From Thraustochytrium sp. TN22 (lineage: Eukaryota; Sar; Bigyra; Thraustochytrida; Thraustochytriidae), in assembly GCA_013306675.1 (NCBI GenBank), contig JABLUY010000175.1, positions 1 through 64,000 of the forward strand: DNA of 64,000 nucleotides. Direction: 5' to 3'. Shown in pieces: positions 54,869-64,000 of this stretch. A program made the position numbers and the translations under genes. Numbering within the stretch: position 1 is the first letter of the stretch; each line of letters starts with the position of its first letter. Below the pieces are notes generated by a model that saw nothing but the letters and a program-made list of their open reading frames with translations, did no database searches and had not been told where the DNA came from.

Positions 54869-56023
54869 TCAAAAGGCGGCGGGGACCTGGGCGGGGTGAT
54901 GATGCGCCTGGGCGAGCGCCATGGCCGTGGCGGAGGCGGCCTTGAGCGCGAGCGCGCCGACGACGGCGTCGCGCACGGGGCCGGAGGCGGCGGCGAGCGT
55001 GGTGTGGACCGTGCGCGTGTGGGCCTGGAGGTGGTCCTTGCGCGAGAAGTCCTTGGCACAGAGCGAGCACGGGTAGCGGCGGCGCTCGTGGAAGCTCTTG
55101 ATGTGCGTGCGCAGGTGCGAGTTCTGGGTGAACTGCTTGCCACAGAGCTGGCAGGCGTAGCGCTGGCGCTCGTGGATGGACTTGATGTGCTTGCGCAGGT
55201 TGGAAGGGTCGGTGAAGGCCTTCTTGCAGGACGGGCAGGTGTAGGTGCGGCCGTTGTGGGCAGCGTTGATGTGCTTGTGCAGGTTGCACTTGGTGGAGAA
55301 GCTCTTGTCGCAGAGCTCGCACGGGAACTTGATGCCCTGGTGCACGCCCTCGATGTGGCGCTTGAGCTCGTTGGGGAAGCGAAAGGCCTTGGAGCAGAGC
55401 TCGCAGACCTGCTTCTTGACGACCGGGCCTTTGCGGCGCAGCTGCTTGGCTGTCGCAGCCGCCTCGGTGGCAATCCCGGGGCGGTCGCCCGCAGATGTGA
55501 GCGCCTGCGCCACGGCCGGGTACAGCTGCAGCGGCTCGGCGTGCGAGTGCGAGTGCGAGTGCGAGTGCGCTTGCGAGTGCGGGTACGCGTGCTGAAACTG
55601 CTTGGAGAAGCAGGCAGGGGCCGGCGTGGAGGCGAAGGCGGCCGCGGCGTTGTTGGCGCCCTCGCGCGCGCGCATGGCCTGCTGCAGGCTGGTGAGCAGC
55701 GAGTGATCGGCGAAGGAGCTAAGCGTGCGCGGCTGGGACTCGCCGTCGACGCTGCTGCGGCCGGAAGAGGGCGTGGATGTGCCGCTGCTGCGCGCGAGCA
55801 GCTCGCGCAGCAACTGCGTGGACTGCAGCGTGTCGGAGACGCCCAGCAGCACGCTGGCCACGCGGCGCTGGTCCTGCTGCGGCAGGTTGGCCAGGCCCTC
55901 GCGCAGCGCCTGCTGCTTGGACAGCTCCGCTAGTGCGTCCGCGTGCAGGCCCGCCATTTGCGGCGCCATTGCGGTGGCCACGCCGCCGCGCGCGCTCTCG
56001 TGCGCGTGCAGCAGCGGCAGCAT
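54869..56023 (-). CDS. C2H2 zinc-finger protein with five tandem fingers
   Basis: A 384-residue protein with five classical C2H2 fingers in tandem between about residues 199 and 340: CELCSKAF..H..H, CELCDKSF, CPSCKKAF, CQLCGKQF and CSLCAKDF. Each has the C-x2-C-x12-H-x3/4-H spacing and TGEKP-like linkers replaced by HERRRY/NGRTY-type sequences. Residues 1-200 are disordered, with a His/Ser-rich stretch (HSQAHSHSHSHSH, about 137-149). The C-terminal 44 residues are Ala/His-rich. Likely a sequence-specific DNA-binding transcription factor. ATG 56023 is the first good start; the frame upstream is Arg/Ser/Ala low complexity. Confidence 0.92.
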   Translation of the reverse strand: MLPLLHAHESARGGVATAMAPQMAGLHADALAELSKQQALREGLANLPQQDQRRVASVLLGVSDTLQSTQLLRELLARSSGTSTPSSGRSSVDGESQPRTLSSFADHSLLTSLQQAMRAREGANNAAAAFASTPAPACFSKQFQHAYPHSQAHSHSHSHSHAEPLQLYPAVAQALTSAGDRPGIATEAAATAKQLRRKGPVVKKQVCELCSKAFRFPNELKRHIEGVHQGIKFPCELCDKSFSTKCNLHKHINAAHNGRTYTCPSCKKAFTDPSNLRKHIKSIHERQRYACQLCGKQFTQNSHLRTHIKSFHERRRYPCSLCAKDFSRKDHLQAHTRTVHTTLAAASGPVRDAVVGALALKAASATAMALAQAHHHPAQVPAAF

Positions 56024-59000
56024 GCTGGTCGCCGTCTTGTCCTGTTGGGCCGCGCCCCCCGTGCAGTCGCGCCGCGACGCGGGCGTTGGGACCCCGAGGT
56101 TTCCGCTGCCGGACGCTGGCGGCGGCGGGCGAGCGCGCGCGCGCACGAGCGCCGCGCTGCGCTGCGCCGCGCTGCGCCGCGCTGCGCCGGGCTGGCTGGC
56201 TGGCTGGTGGGCGAGCGCTCCGCTTGGTCTGCGCTGCGCTGCGCTAGCTAGCGAGGTTGGCGAGCGCGATGACCTGAGACGACAACACGAGCCGAGACGA
56301 GACGACTCCGCGCGACGAGACGAGACGAGACGAGACGAGCCGACGGGGCAGGCGACGCGAGCGCTGCTGCTGCTGGCTGGCCTGCTCGCCTTGCTTGCTT
56401 GCTGCTTGCTGCTTGCTGCGCGCGGTGGGCGCGGAGGGGATGGGGTTCTGGGTGCCGCCGCGGCGCTGCCTCGCGCCCGCGTCGCTCCCAAGAGACGAAG
56501 CGAGCACTGCCGCGCCTTGTCTTGCCGCCGCCGCGGTGACGCGGGGGGCCCCGTGTCGCGACGCGCACTAACTCGAGCAAGCTAGCTGGGCCAGAGGCGG
56601 GAAAGCGAGCAAGCTGCGAGAAGCAGGGCAGGCGGATGTTGAGGGGCGGGGGCCAGAGGAGGAAGGAGGCGGCGGAGGCCGGAGGCCATGCTTGCTCAGG
56701 CTGGCCCCGTGACTCAAGCCGGACACGAAGGCGCCGCGGCGGCGAGGCGCTCAGCTCGCCGCGCCAGGTCTCGCCCGCGCGCGCGCGCCTGCGAGCCTGC
56801 GAGCGGGCTGCGCGCCGGCCCCTGCTGCGCGCGTCGGCTCGCCCTGGGCAGGGCAGCGCGCCCCGGCGCGGCGCAGCGCAGCGCGGCGCAGCGCGGCGCG
56901 GCGCGGCGGCGCGCTCGCCCGCTCCTGGCCGGCCGGTCTCCAAGCGCCGGGCGGCGGGAAATCCGCAGGCCACTCGCCGCCCCTGCGCTGCCGCTGCCAG
57001 TGATATGGCTGGCTGGCTGGGGCTGGCTGGCTGGCGGCGCCGGGGCGCTGCAGCCGTGCACTGGCAGTGCTGGTGCAGTGCAGTGCAGCCGCGGCGCCGC
57101 CCGAGCGCGACGGCGCGCACGGCCAGACGAGGCGTGTGGCCCAGGCGGTGCGTGCAGTGCCGGTGCTGCGCTCGCTGGCGAGACTCGGCCAGCGGCTCGG
57201 CCCCTGCCATGCAGCGCAGTGAGAGCCGCAGCCCGCCGGCGGGGCCTGAGTGAGCTGACAGTGAGTGAGCGGGAGGTCAGTCAGTCGGAGCCCCGCAGCG
57301 CGTGCCGCGTGCCATCACCACTCGCATCACGATGCCGCGCCTGCCTGGCTCCTCCGCCGAGACCGCGCGCGACGCGGCGCGGCTCGGACTCGGACTCGGA
57401 CTCGGACTCGGACTCGGACGGAGACTTCCGAGCCGCTGGCCGCTGGCCGCGCCACGGCAGGCTCAAGCTCCAGCGGCCCTTGGCCGAGGCCGCACACGTG
57501 CAGCGCGGCGCAGACTCCCGGGTGGTGGCTGGCGCGGCGAGCGCTGGCCCCGCAGGCCAGGACTCACATCAGCCAGGAGGCGGGCATTGGCATCGCCGGG
57601 AGGTCCCGGAAAAGCGAGCTTCAAGCCAAAAGCCAACGGCGAGGCTGCAACTTGACTGTGACGCCCTTGTCGTTGGTGCGGAGCCCCTCTGGCCAGCCAG
57701 CAGTGCGCTGTAGCGGCGGTACGTAGTACTTGCTGCAGTGCGCCGCGCGGCGCCGCGCGGCGAGGCAGTCAGCGGCGTGGCGTGCGCTGCGAGACCACCT
57801 CACTGGTGATGGCAGGCTAGCTGAGGTCACTCGGTGGCCAGAGCTGCAGAGCAGCCTGACCCGGACACGCCCAGACGTGGCACGAAGAAACGAGCCAGAT
57901 CACGAGCCATCACTGCATCACTGACTGCTTGGCTGCCAGGTGGGCGTGCCACGCGCTGGGCTAGTGAAGGAAGCCTTCAGGCCAGGCTGCCGCGTGGCGG
58001 CGCGTGGAGGCGCCTTGGCCCTCGCATCGCGTCGCTGCCTCGCTCCGGGGGCAGTGAGCTAGGCTAGGTGAGCACAGCAAAGCACAGAGTCGTCGGCGCC
58101 GGGGCGCCTGCCAGCCTTGGCCAGTGCACTGGTGGTTGGCAATCCGGAGGCGCCCCGATTGCACGCCTCTCCGTGCGCAGGCCTGGAGCCTCAGGCGGGC
58201 TCAGCTGGCTTCAAGTTCAAGCCAAAGCTTGCTTGCGACCAAGCAAAGGACAAGCAACAAGCGCACCTGCCAGCCCCTCCAGCCAGCAGCAGTCGAGCCC
58301 AGCCGCATAGGCCTAGTCGGAGCCAGGCTGCCTTGCTGTCAGAGCTGAGCGTGCTCGCGCCTGCTCGCTGCGCGTTCGCAGGCGGCCCACCGTCGACGCC
58401 TGCGGCGGCCTGTCTGGCTACCTGCGACGAAATCCGCGCAGCTCCGAGTCAGGCTCATTGTCCCGCCGTCCACCTGCACCCCTGGCAGCGGCAGTGGCAG
58501 GACCGGACAGGTTTTCTGGAGGCTGGTCCCGGCCGCCACCGCCAGTCGCCGCCGCGGCGGTCCGCACCGGACTCGGAAGCTCGGAAGCTCGTGAGTCCTC
58601 TTCCGCCGCGGCATCCGGGGGTCTCGTCCGCCCGCAGCAGCTCGCGAACGAGAAGCTGCAGCTTGCCGAGGGCGCGCTGGCCGCCGCGCCGCAGGCTGGC
58701 TTCGCACTGCGGCGCCCTGCGCGCGGCCCGGCCGTCCGCGCGCGCGCGAGGCGGGCGCGAGGCGGGCGGTACGCCTGCCAGCTGGCAGTAGCCGGCGAAA
58801 GAAGCGCCGCGTGGCCTGCCAGCCGGCAGGCCAGCTGTGGCTGAGCAGGCAGCGACAAGTTCTTGAGGAGACGCGGTGTTTTGGCTTCCCCCGCGGCGGC
58901 GACGCCCGCGCCAGCCTGACTTGCCGCCGCGTCTCGCCGCTCTCGCACCGACCACGGCGCCTTGCCTGCCATCGCCAGCGCCTGCCATCCAGCCATCCAG

Positions 59001-59884
59001 CCATCCAGCCATCCATCACCAGCTGTCCTGGCCCTGTCCGGCTTCCCGGCGGCGCGAGCAGGCAGAATCGTCGCGCGTCTCCGGCAGCCAGAATCGTCGT
59101 CTCGACACGCAGGCGCCGCGCTCACATCGCCAACTTCATCCGGCGGCGCCGCGGCGGGATGCGCCTGGTGGGGCCACTAAGAGTGGCCACCCCAGAATTG
59201 TGGGCAAGATTTGGCCGCAGCCGCCACCACTGCCGGTTCGTGACTGTTGGGCTGGTGTGCGCCGCGGGTACGGGGACTTGCCAACTTCAAGTTGGGCCCG
59301 GGTCGTCATGTACATGCGAGGCTCGCTCGCGCTCTCTCCATGTCAGGCTGCTGCTGTACTACTGACAGTGAGTATCGGACAGCAGGCTGGCATCTAAGTT
59401 GCGGTCGTCGGGTATGCGAAGCCCTAGGACACGTCACTGGACCAGTCCATCTCGCGAGCACGGCTGCATGCCATGGATCTAACGAAGTTAAAGTATGCGT
59501 CCCGGGCCGGGCCGGGCTGGTGAGTCGCACATGCTGTGATGACCGCTGGGCGCCACCGGGCAGGGCCAAAGCTAGCACTGGCAGGCTCGCATTTTTTTTT
59601 TTCAGAGTTTGCAGTGCGGCTTGTCCTGACGGTGGCTGGGAGAGGTTCACGTCACTTGCTGGGCTTGCCTGCGTGCTTGCTGTCACTGATGATGCCTTCC
59701 TATCTGGCTGCCAGACTGCTTGACGGCAAGCCTGTTGTTTGCCTCCACAGCCTCGGTCTTGGCGGTATGACGGTCCTCCACAAGAGCATCGTCAGCAGCC
59801 ACGTCGGACGGCCAGCCTGCCACAGCCCGTCTCTCCAGAGTCTCCACGCCGCCACTGGCCACGCCACGGCGCAGCGCGGGCAGG
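56024..59884. other. gene-free 3.9-kb GC-rich region with simple repeats
   Basis: The largest gap in the window. Contents: cgagacgaga repeats (56275-56340), gctt/tgct runs (56380-56420), ggactc hexamers (about 57382-57420, seven units), gctgg runs (56995-57035), ccatccag repeats (58984-59015) and a gctagct pair near 56240-56255. Open frames of 60-340 codons exist on all strands but overlap each other, are Arg/Ala/Pro/Ser/Gly-rich, and carry no motif. A gene with introns or a noncoding RNA cannot be excluded. Confidence 0.55.
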
Positions 59885-61789
59885 ATGCAGCGCGCTCGCG
59901 CGGACGAGGAGTCGGTGGGGCGCATGCGCAAGCTGGCGCGCTTGGAGGCGCGGCGGGATGCGCTGGGCGCGGCGCTGTCGAGAGGCGAGGCGCGCTGCGA
60001 GCTGTGCGAGGTGGCCATCGTCAAGTCGCTGCCGTGGTTCGTGTGCGAGACGTGCTCGTCGGCCGCGCGCGGCGAGGCGGCGAAAGAGGTCTTCGTGTGC
60101 CCTGTCTGCTTCGCGCGCGGCGCGCGGTCCGCCACGCACGGGCCCGAGCACGCCTACCGCGTGCAGCCGGCGCCGTGGAGGCCCGTGCTGTGCGAGGGCT
60201 GGGGCGCCGAGGAGGAGGTCAAGCTGCTGGAGGGCATCGAAATGTACGGCCTGGGTAACTGGCAGGCCGTGGCGGACTTCATCGGGTCGCGCGACAAGCC
60301 GGCCGCCGTCGTGGAGGCGCACTACGTGGACCAGTACCTCCGCGGCGACGCGGTGCCGGACATGCCGCGCGAGCGGCGTGACGTCGTGGACCGCTACCAC
60401 ACGCGTGACGCAGGCCAGCCCGCCGTGGACGCGGCGCTGGCCGCCAAGGACGCCGAGGCCGACACGCTGCCGGGCGCTGCGCTCACGGGCTACATGCCGC
60501 TGCGCGAGGAGTTCGACGTCGAGTACCAGCAGACCGCCGAGCTCGTCCTCTGCGACATGCGCTTCTCGCCGGAGGAGACGCAGGCGCTGCTGCAGCGCGT
60601 CCAGCGCAAGCGTGCGAACCAGCAGGACCAGCCACGAGAGCCGCAAGAGGCGCGCAGGGGCCGACCACGCCGCGCAAGCAGCGGCAGCGCCCACGGCGAG
60701 GGGAGCGCCGCTGGCGAAGTCGACCAGGCGGAGCCTGCGCCGGCGCCCGAGCCCGTGGAGGACCGCGTTCGCTTGGGCCTGGACACCAAGCTGGCAGTGC
60801 TGACCAAGTACAACGAGAAGCTCGCGGAGCGCGCGCGCCGCAAGGAGATTGCCAAGGAGCACGGCTACCTGGACTGGCGCGAGCGCCACCGCACGTGGCT
60901 GCGCGCCAACCGCGCGGAGCGCATCGTGCGCGCGCAGCTGCGTCCGCTCGAGCTCTTCAGCTCCGTGGCGCAGCACGACGCGCTCGTGGACGCCCTCGTC
61001 ACCGAGCTCGACCTGGACAGCCGCCTGCTGGGCCATCCTGCGGAGCGCGGCGTCGTCCCGCACGCGCCGCACGAGGCCTACGGCGCCTTGCAACGTGGCC
61101 GCCGCGCCTCCAAGCGGCATGCCATGGCCGCTGCGGCCGCTGCGGCGGTGGCTGCCTCGCGCGGCGCCGCCTCGCGTCGCGCCGCCTCGCGCACCTCTTC
61201 TCGCGCCTCGCGCCAGCGTCGTCACAGCCGGGGCGGGCTCAAGAATGACGAGGACGACGAGGACGACGAGGACGAGGACGACGAGGACGAGGACGATGAG
61301 GGCAAGGCCAGCGACGCGCAAGATGAGGACGACGAAGAGGACGACGCGGACGCAGACGCGGACATGGACGCGTACGAGGATGAAGACGAGGACGAGGACG
61401 ACGCAGGATCGGCCGCGGACGAGGCCCGGGCACCGCTTCGCCGCGGCCTGCGTCGGCGTACGCGCTCGGGTTCCGCGACGGCGGACGAGCCGAACCAGCT
61501 GGTTCCACGGTCCAAGCGCGCAGCGGCGGCGGCGGCAGCTGCGACTGCGCAAGCAGCCGCCGCCGCGGCGAGGAGTTCCGCGGACGCCAACGGCGTGGAG
61601 GGTACTGCAAGCGCTGACCACGATGCATGTGCAGCGCTTGGCCTTGACCAGGCTGCCTTGGAGCAGATGTTGGAGGACGTCTCGGAGGCCGTTTCGAATC
61701 AATGGAGTCCGCTGGACCCGCGGCGGCCCGCCCAGCTGCAGCTTCGCGTACGCCGCATCGGCAATTGTGTCGACGTTTGTTTGCTTTGA
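59885..61789 (+). CDS. ADA2: ADA2-like transcriptional adaptor (SAGA/ADA complex)
   Basis: A 634-residue protein. Residues 38-92 form a ZZ-type zinc finger (CELC...CETC...CPVC..HGPEHAY). Residues 103-153 are a SANT/Myb domain (WGAEEEVKLLEGIEMYGLGNWQAVADFIGSR). GYMPLREEFDVEYQQTAE (202-219) is the ADA2 signature. The central region (LAVLTKYNEKLAERARRKEIAKEHGYLD, then LRPLELFSSVAQHDALVDAL) also follows ADA2. An Asp/Glu-rich stretch (about 455-510) and an Ala-rich basic stretch follow. The final 45 residues may be a degenerate SWIRM domain. ADA2 bridges the Gcn5 histone acetyltransferase and SAGA. ATG 59885 directly precedes a basic helix and the zinc finger. Confidence 0.92.
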   Translation: MQRARADEESVGRMRKLARLEARRDALGAALSRGEARCELCEVAIVKSLPWFVCETCSSAARGEAAKEVFVCPVCFARGARSATHGPEHAYRVQPAPWRPVLCEGWGAEEEVKLLEGIEMYGLGNWQAVADFIGSRDKPAAVVEAHYVDQYLRGDAVPDMPRERRDVVDRYHTRDAGQPAVDAALAAKDAEADTLPGAALTGYMPLREEFDVEYQQTAELVLCDMRFSPEETQALLQRVQRKRANQQDQPREPQEARRGRPRRASSGSAHGEGSAAGEVDQAEPAPAPEPVEDRVRLGLDTKLAVLTKYNEKLAERARRKEIAKEHGYLDWRERHRTWLRANRAERIVRAQLRPLELFSSVAQHDALVDALVTELDLDSRLLGHPAERGVVPHAPHEAYGALQRGRRASKRHAMAAAAAAAVAASRGAASRRAASRTSSRASRQRRHSRGGLKNDEDDEDDEDEDDEDEDDEGKASDAQDEDDEEDDADADADMDAYEDEDEDEDDAGSAADEARAPLRRGLRRRTRSGSATADEPNQLVPRSKRAAAAAAAATAQAAAAAARSSADANGVEGTASADHDACAALGLDQAALEQMLEDVSEAVSNQWSPLDPRRPAQLQLRVRRIGNCVDVCLL

Positions 61790-62332
61790 GCGCAAGAGCG
61801 GCGCCAAAGCGTGTTACTCCCCAAACCGTGGTAAAGATGAAAACTGGGCTGTGTTTGGCGTTTTTGCTTCGAGTCGTGGTCGCTCTTTGGCTTCTCAGAC
61901 ATTTCACGACCACACTCGGTTCCTCAGAGTGCAAGGTCGACCCAGAGCTTAGGCAAGGGGTGTGAACGATGATTTTCCCGCGGCCATGATCGACTTTTTA
62001 GATCCTAAGGTAATGCTGCTTACCACCTGTGGAACTCCACTTTTGCTCCGGGTACGAAGGTTTGCTCGACATGATTCTTGTGCCCTGTCGGAGCTGCAGT
62101 GCGCTGCGCCGTGAGCGCGGTCCCGATGCTCGGTACCAGTCGCGTCCCGATGGCCGGCCGTAGTGCGTTATCGCGCACACGATTGACAACACTCAGCGGC
62201 GTCTGGAAGGCAAGGGAGGGCGAGCAAATCCGGCAATCGGCGGGAGGGCCCGAGCCTGGCGAGCGCGCGGGGCGGAGCTCTCGCGCGACGCGGAGCGGAG
62301 CGCAATCGCGGCGGCGGCGGCGCGGACGCGGG
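61790..62332. other. intergenic region
   Basis: About 540 bases containing copy 2 of the dispersed repeat (61905-62010) and the promoter of the P-loop ATPase gene. The last 150 bases are GC-rich. No gene is seen. Confidence 0.55.
61905..62010. repeat. dispersed repeat, copy 2
   Basis: Matches 18172-18281 in the same orientation with roughly 80 percent identity by eye, including aggtcgacccagagct, ggcaagggg and ttttcccgcggccatga. No family gene is seen next to it. Confidence 0.8.
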
Positions 62333-64000
62333 ATGGCGCAGAGCGCGAACAACATGGACGAGAGCAAGCAGGCGGCGGGCGGCGCTGGCAACGGCGGCAA
62401 CGGCGATGCGACGGGGAACTATCCGGCCGGGTCGGTGAACAAGCTGGCGACGCCGGGCGGCTGGGGCGAGGCGGATGACTCGGACGACGGGAACGATGCG
62501 TCGCGGCAGGTGGTGGCCGGCACGAGCACGATGCTGCGCAAGCTGGGCCTGAGCCACAACCCGTACGTGGACCGCACGGCGGAGAAGTCGATCCTGCAGA
62601 GCGGCGCCTTTTACCTGCTGTCTGACCTGCAGGGGTTCAAGCCGTCGGAGATGACGTACATCTTCTTCGGCAAGCGCGGGAGCGGCAAGACGACGATCCG
62701 GCTCATGATGATGCAGCGGTACAAGGAGTACAACGAGCGGCAGGCGGCCAACGGCAAGCGGCCGGTGTTCGTGGTGAACCTGTGCCGGCCGGGCCACATG
62801 AACGACTGCCTCAAGCAGTACCGCAAGGCCATCAAGGCGGACCGCGAGAACTGGGACGCCAACTTCGCGGACTCGTGGACGAGCAGCGACCTGGCAGACT
62901 GCGTCATCTCCTTCGCCATCAACGACATGATGCGCCTGGTGGTGACGGGCTCGCCGGAGGGCCGCATGATCTTGGGCGCGCTGTCTAACAACCCGCGCAG
63001 CGCCACGCAGTTCCTCATCCTGGCTCACCTGTACACGCGCGAGGACTCGGCGACGCTCAATGCGCTGCGCGCCAAGCTGCTGCCGATTGCCTTTTCCTCG
63101 GTGGCCATCGTCAAGACGGTGGTGGCAGCCGGCGTGTTGCTCACGACGCTGGGCGCCGCGGCGCTCGGCGTGCGGCGCATGCTGGACGATAGCAGCAGCA
63201 GCAGCAGCAGCAGCTCGCCCTCGGGCGAGGCGGGCGATGCGCGCGCGCGCTTCGGTGGCAGCTACGGCAGCGGCAGCAGCAGCAGCCTGGGCGCCGGCGA
63301 GTCGGCGCTGGAGGCGCTGCGCCAGGTGCTGCCCGAGGTCTCGCAGACGCAGCTGACCTGGGCCGGCCTCGGCGCGAGCGGGCTGCTGGCCGGCGTCGCG
63401 CTGCAGAAGCGGTCGCGATCACAGGAACAGGCGCGCGCGCGCGAGCTGTGCGCGCCGCTGCGCGTGGCGGACGCGCGGCCCGACCTCGTGGAGCCGCTGC
63501 TCAACAGCCTCTTCTCCACGGACGACACGGCCGAGCGCATCCGCGCGCTGCACATTGGCCACTCGGCGCAGCAGAAGCTGGAGCTCATGGACTCGCTTAC
63601 CAAGGCCTGCGGCTACCAGGGCATGGCGGTCTTTGGCGACTGCTTCGACGAGGTCGGCCTGCTCGACCCTCTGCTCTACCCGAGTGCGCTCAAGGTCTTC
63701 GCGCGCGAGGTGTGCAAGAACGAGGTGCTCAACCAGGGCCGCCTCCACTTCTTTTTCCCCGACGCCCGCGCCTCGCTCGACCTGTCCACGGACCGCATCG
63801 TGCGCGAGGCGCGCTTCGACCGCCACTTTGTGCGCGACCTCTCCTGGAGCCGCTTCCAGCTCGAGGAGCTTGCCAAGCGCCGCTTCCTCGCCGCCCAGCG
63901 CAACCGCGCCCAGACCGGCCGCAACCAGGACTCCCAGCCGCGTTTCCAGGACCTCTTCAAGCACGTTTCCAAGGAGGACTTTTCCGGCGCCATCTCCAAG
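62333..64000 (+). CDS. P-loop ATPase with membrane segments between Walker A and Walker B (partial, runs off the window)
   Basis: The first 556 codons of a longer protein, no stop. Residues 1-60 are disordered. GKRGSGKTT (113-121) is a Walker A motif after the strand MTYIFF. The fold then shows KRPVFVVNLCRPGHMNDCLKQYRKAI. A hydrophobic stretch (about 247-277, LPIAFSSVAIVKTVVAAGVLLTTLGAAALGV), a Ser-rich loop, and a second hydrophobic stretch (about 343-358, TWAGLGASGLLAGVAL) precede a Walker-B-like GMAVFGDCFDEVGLLDP (430-446). HFFFPDARASLDLSTDR follows. Membrane helices inserted between Walker A and B are the hallmark of KAP-type P-loop NTPases, but the local motifs differ, so I call only a P-loop membrane ATPase. 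ATG 62333 is the first in frame. Confidence 0.72.
   Translation, partial: MAQSANNMDESKQAAGGAGNGGNGDATGNYPAGSVNKLATPGGWGEADDSDDGNDASRQVVAGTSTMLRKLGLSHNPYVDRTAEKSILQSGAFYLLSDLQGFKPSEMTYIFFGKRGSGKTTIRLMMMQRYKEYNERQAANGKRPVFVVNLCRPGHMNDCLKQYRKAIKADRENWDANFADSWTSSDLADCVISFAINDMMRLVVTGSPEGRMILGALSNNPRSATQFLILAHLYTREDSATLNALRAKLLPIAFSSVAIVKTVVAAGVLLTTLGAAALGVRRMLDDSSSSSSSSSPSGEAGDARARFGGSYGSGSSSSLGAGESALEALRQVLPEVSQTQLTWAGLGASGLLAGVALQKRSRSQEQARARELCAPLRVADARPDLVEPLLNSLFSTDDTAERIRALHIGHSAQQKLELMDSLTKACGYQGMAVFGDCFDEVGLLDPLLYPSALKVFAREVCKNEVLNQGRLHFFFPDARASLDLSTDRIVREARFDRHFVRDLSWSRFQLEELAKRRFLAAQRNRAQTGRNQDSQPRFQDLFKHVSKEDFSGAISK

Overview
The window looks like nuclear DNA from a GC-rich, intron-poor protist. 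Nineteen of the genes called here are single long open frames with eukaryote-only products: NDC1, PNO1, NAF1, ADA2, F-box, kelch, C2H2, SET and GT47 proteins. No splice junction is needed to explain any of them. Genes are dense, often divergent from promoters of about 270-400 bp, and separated by GC-rich intergenic DNA with many simple repeats. Bacterial-type enzymes (an S45 penicillin acylase, two S15/CocE hydrolases, a BioD-like ATPase) and a possible axonemal dynein light-chain relative fit a thraustochytrid-like stramenopile. That placement is inference; no rRNA or phylogenetic marker was tested.

Layout. 0-10 kb: TauE/SafE permease (+), an adenylation-carrier-ankyrin protein (-), NDC1-like nucleoporin (+) and a kelch propeller (-). 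10-20.8 kb: a gene-poor accessory region. It holds a head-to-head inverted duplication of a small two-transmembrane gene. The left copy is split by a 2.34-kb DNA transposon with an ATAT target duplication, and the right copy has one in-frame stop. A chimeric relative and one intact relative follow. 20.8-38 kb: BioD-like ATPase, SET methyltransferase divergent from PNO1, a coiled-coil protein, a PDZ-like protein with a duplicated unknown domain, F-box protein, GT47 glycosyltransferase, membrane-anchored S45 acylase, axonemal dynein-like protein and a coiled-coil protein. 38-45.4 kb: a recent 3.1-kb tandem duplication gave two CocE hydrolase genes and a relic made of a fumarase tail and a neighbour's tail, beside the intact fumarase gene. 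46-64 kb: NAF1, a PQQ-propeller membrane protein, a long coiled-coil protein, a five-finger C2H2 factor, ADA2, and a P-loop ATPase with transmembrane segments that runs off the window.

There is no operon-like system. Several genes serve ribosome and snoRNP assembly (PNO1, NAF1, perhaps the SET enzyme), nuclear pores (NDC1) and chromatin (ADA2). The most novel material is the 11.8-19 kb cluster, the adenylation-carrier-ankyrin protein, the duplicated domain of the PDZ-like protein, and the terminal P-loop membrane ATPase.
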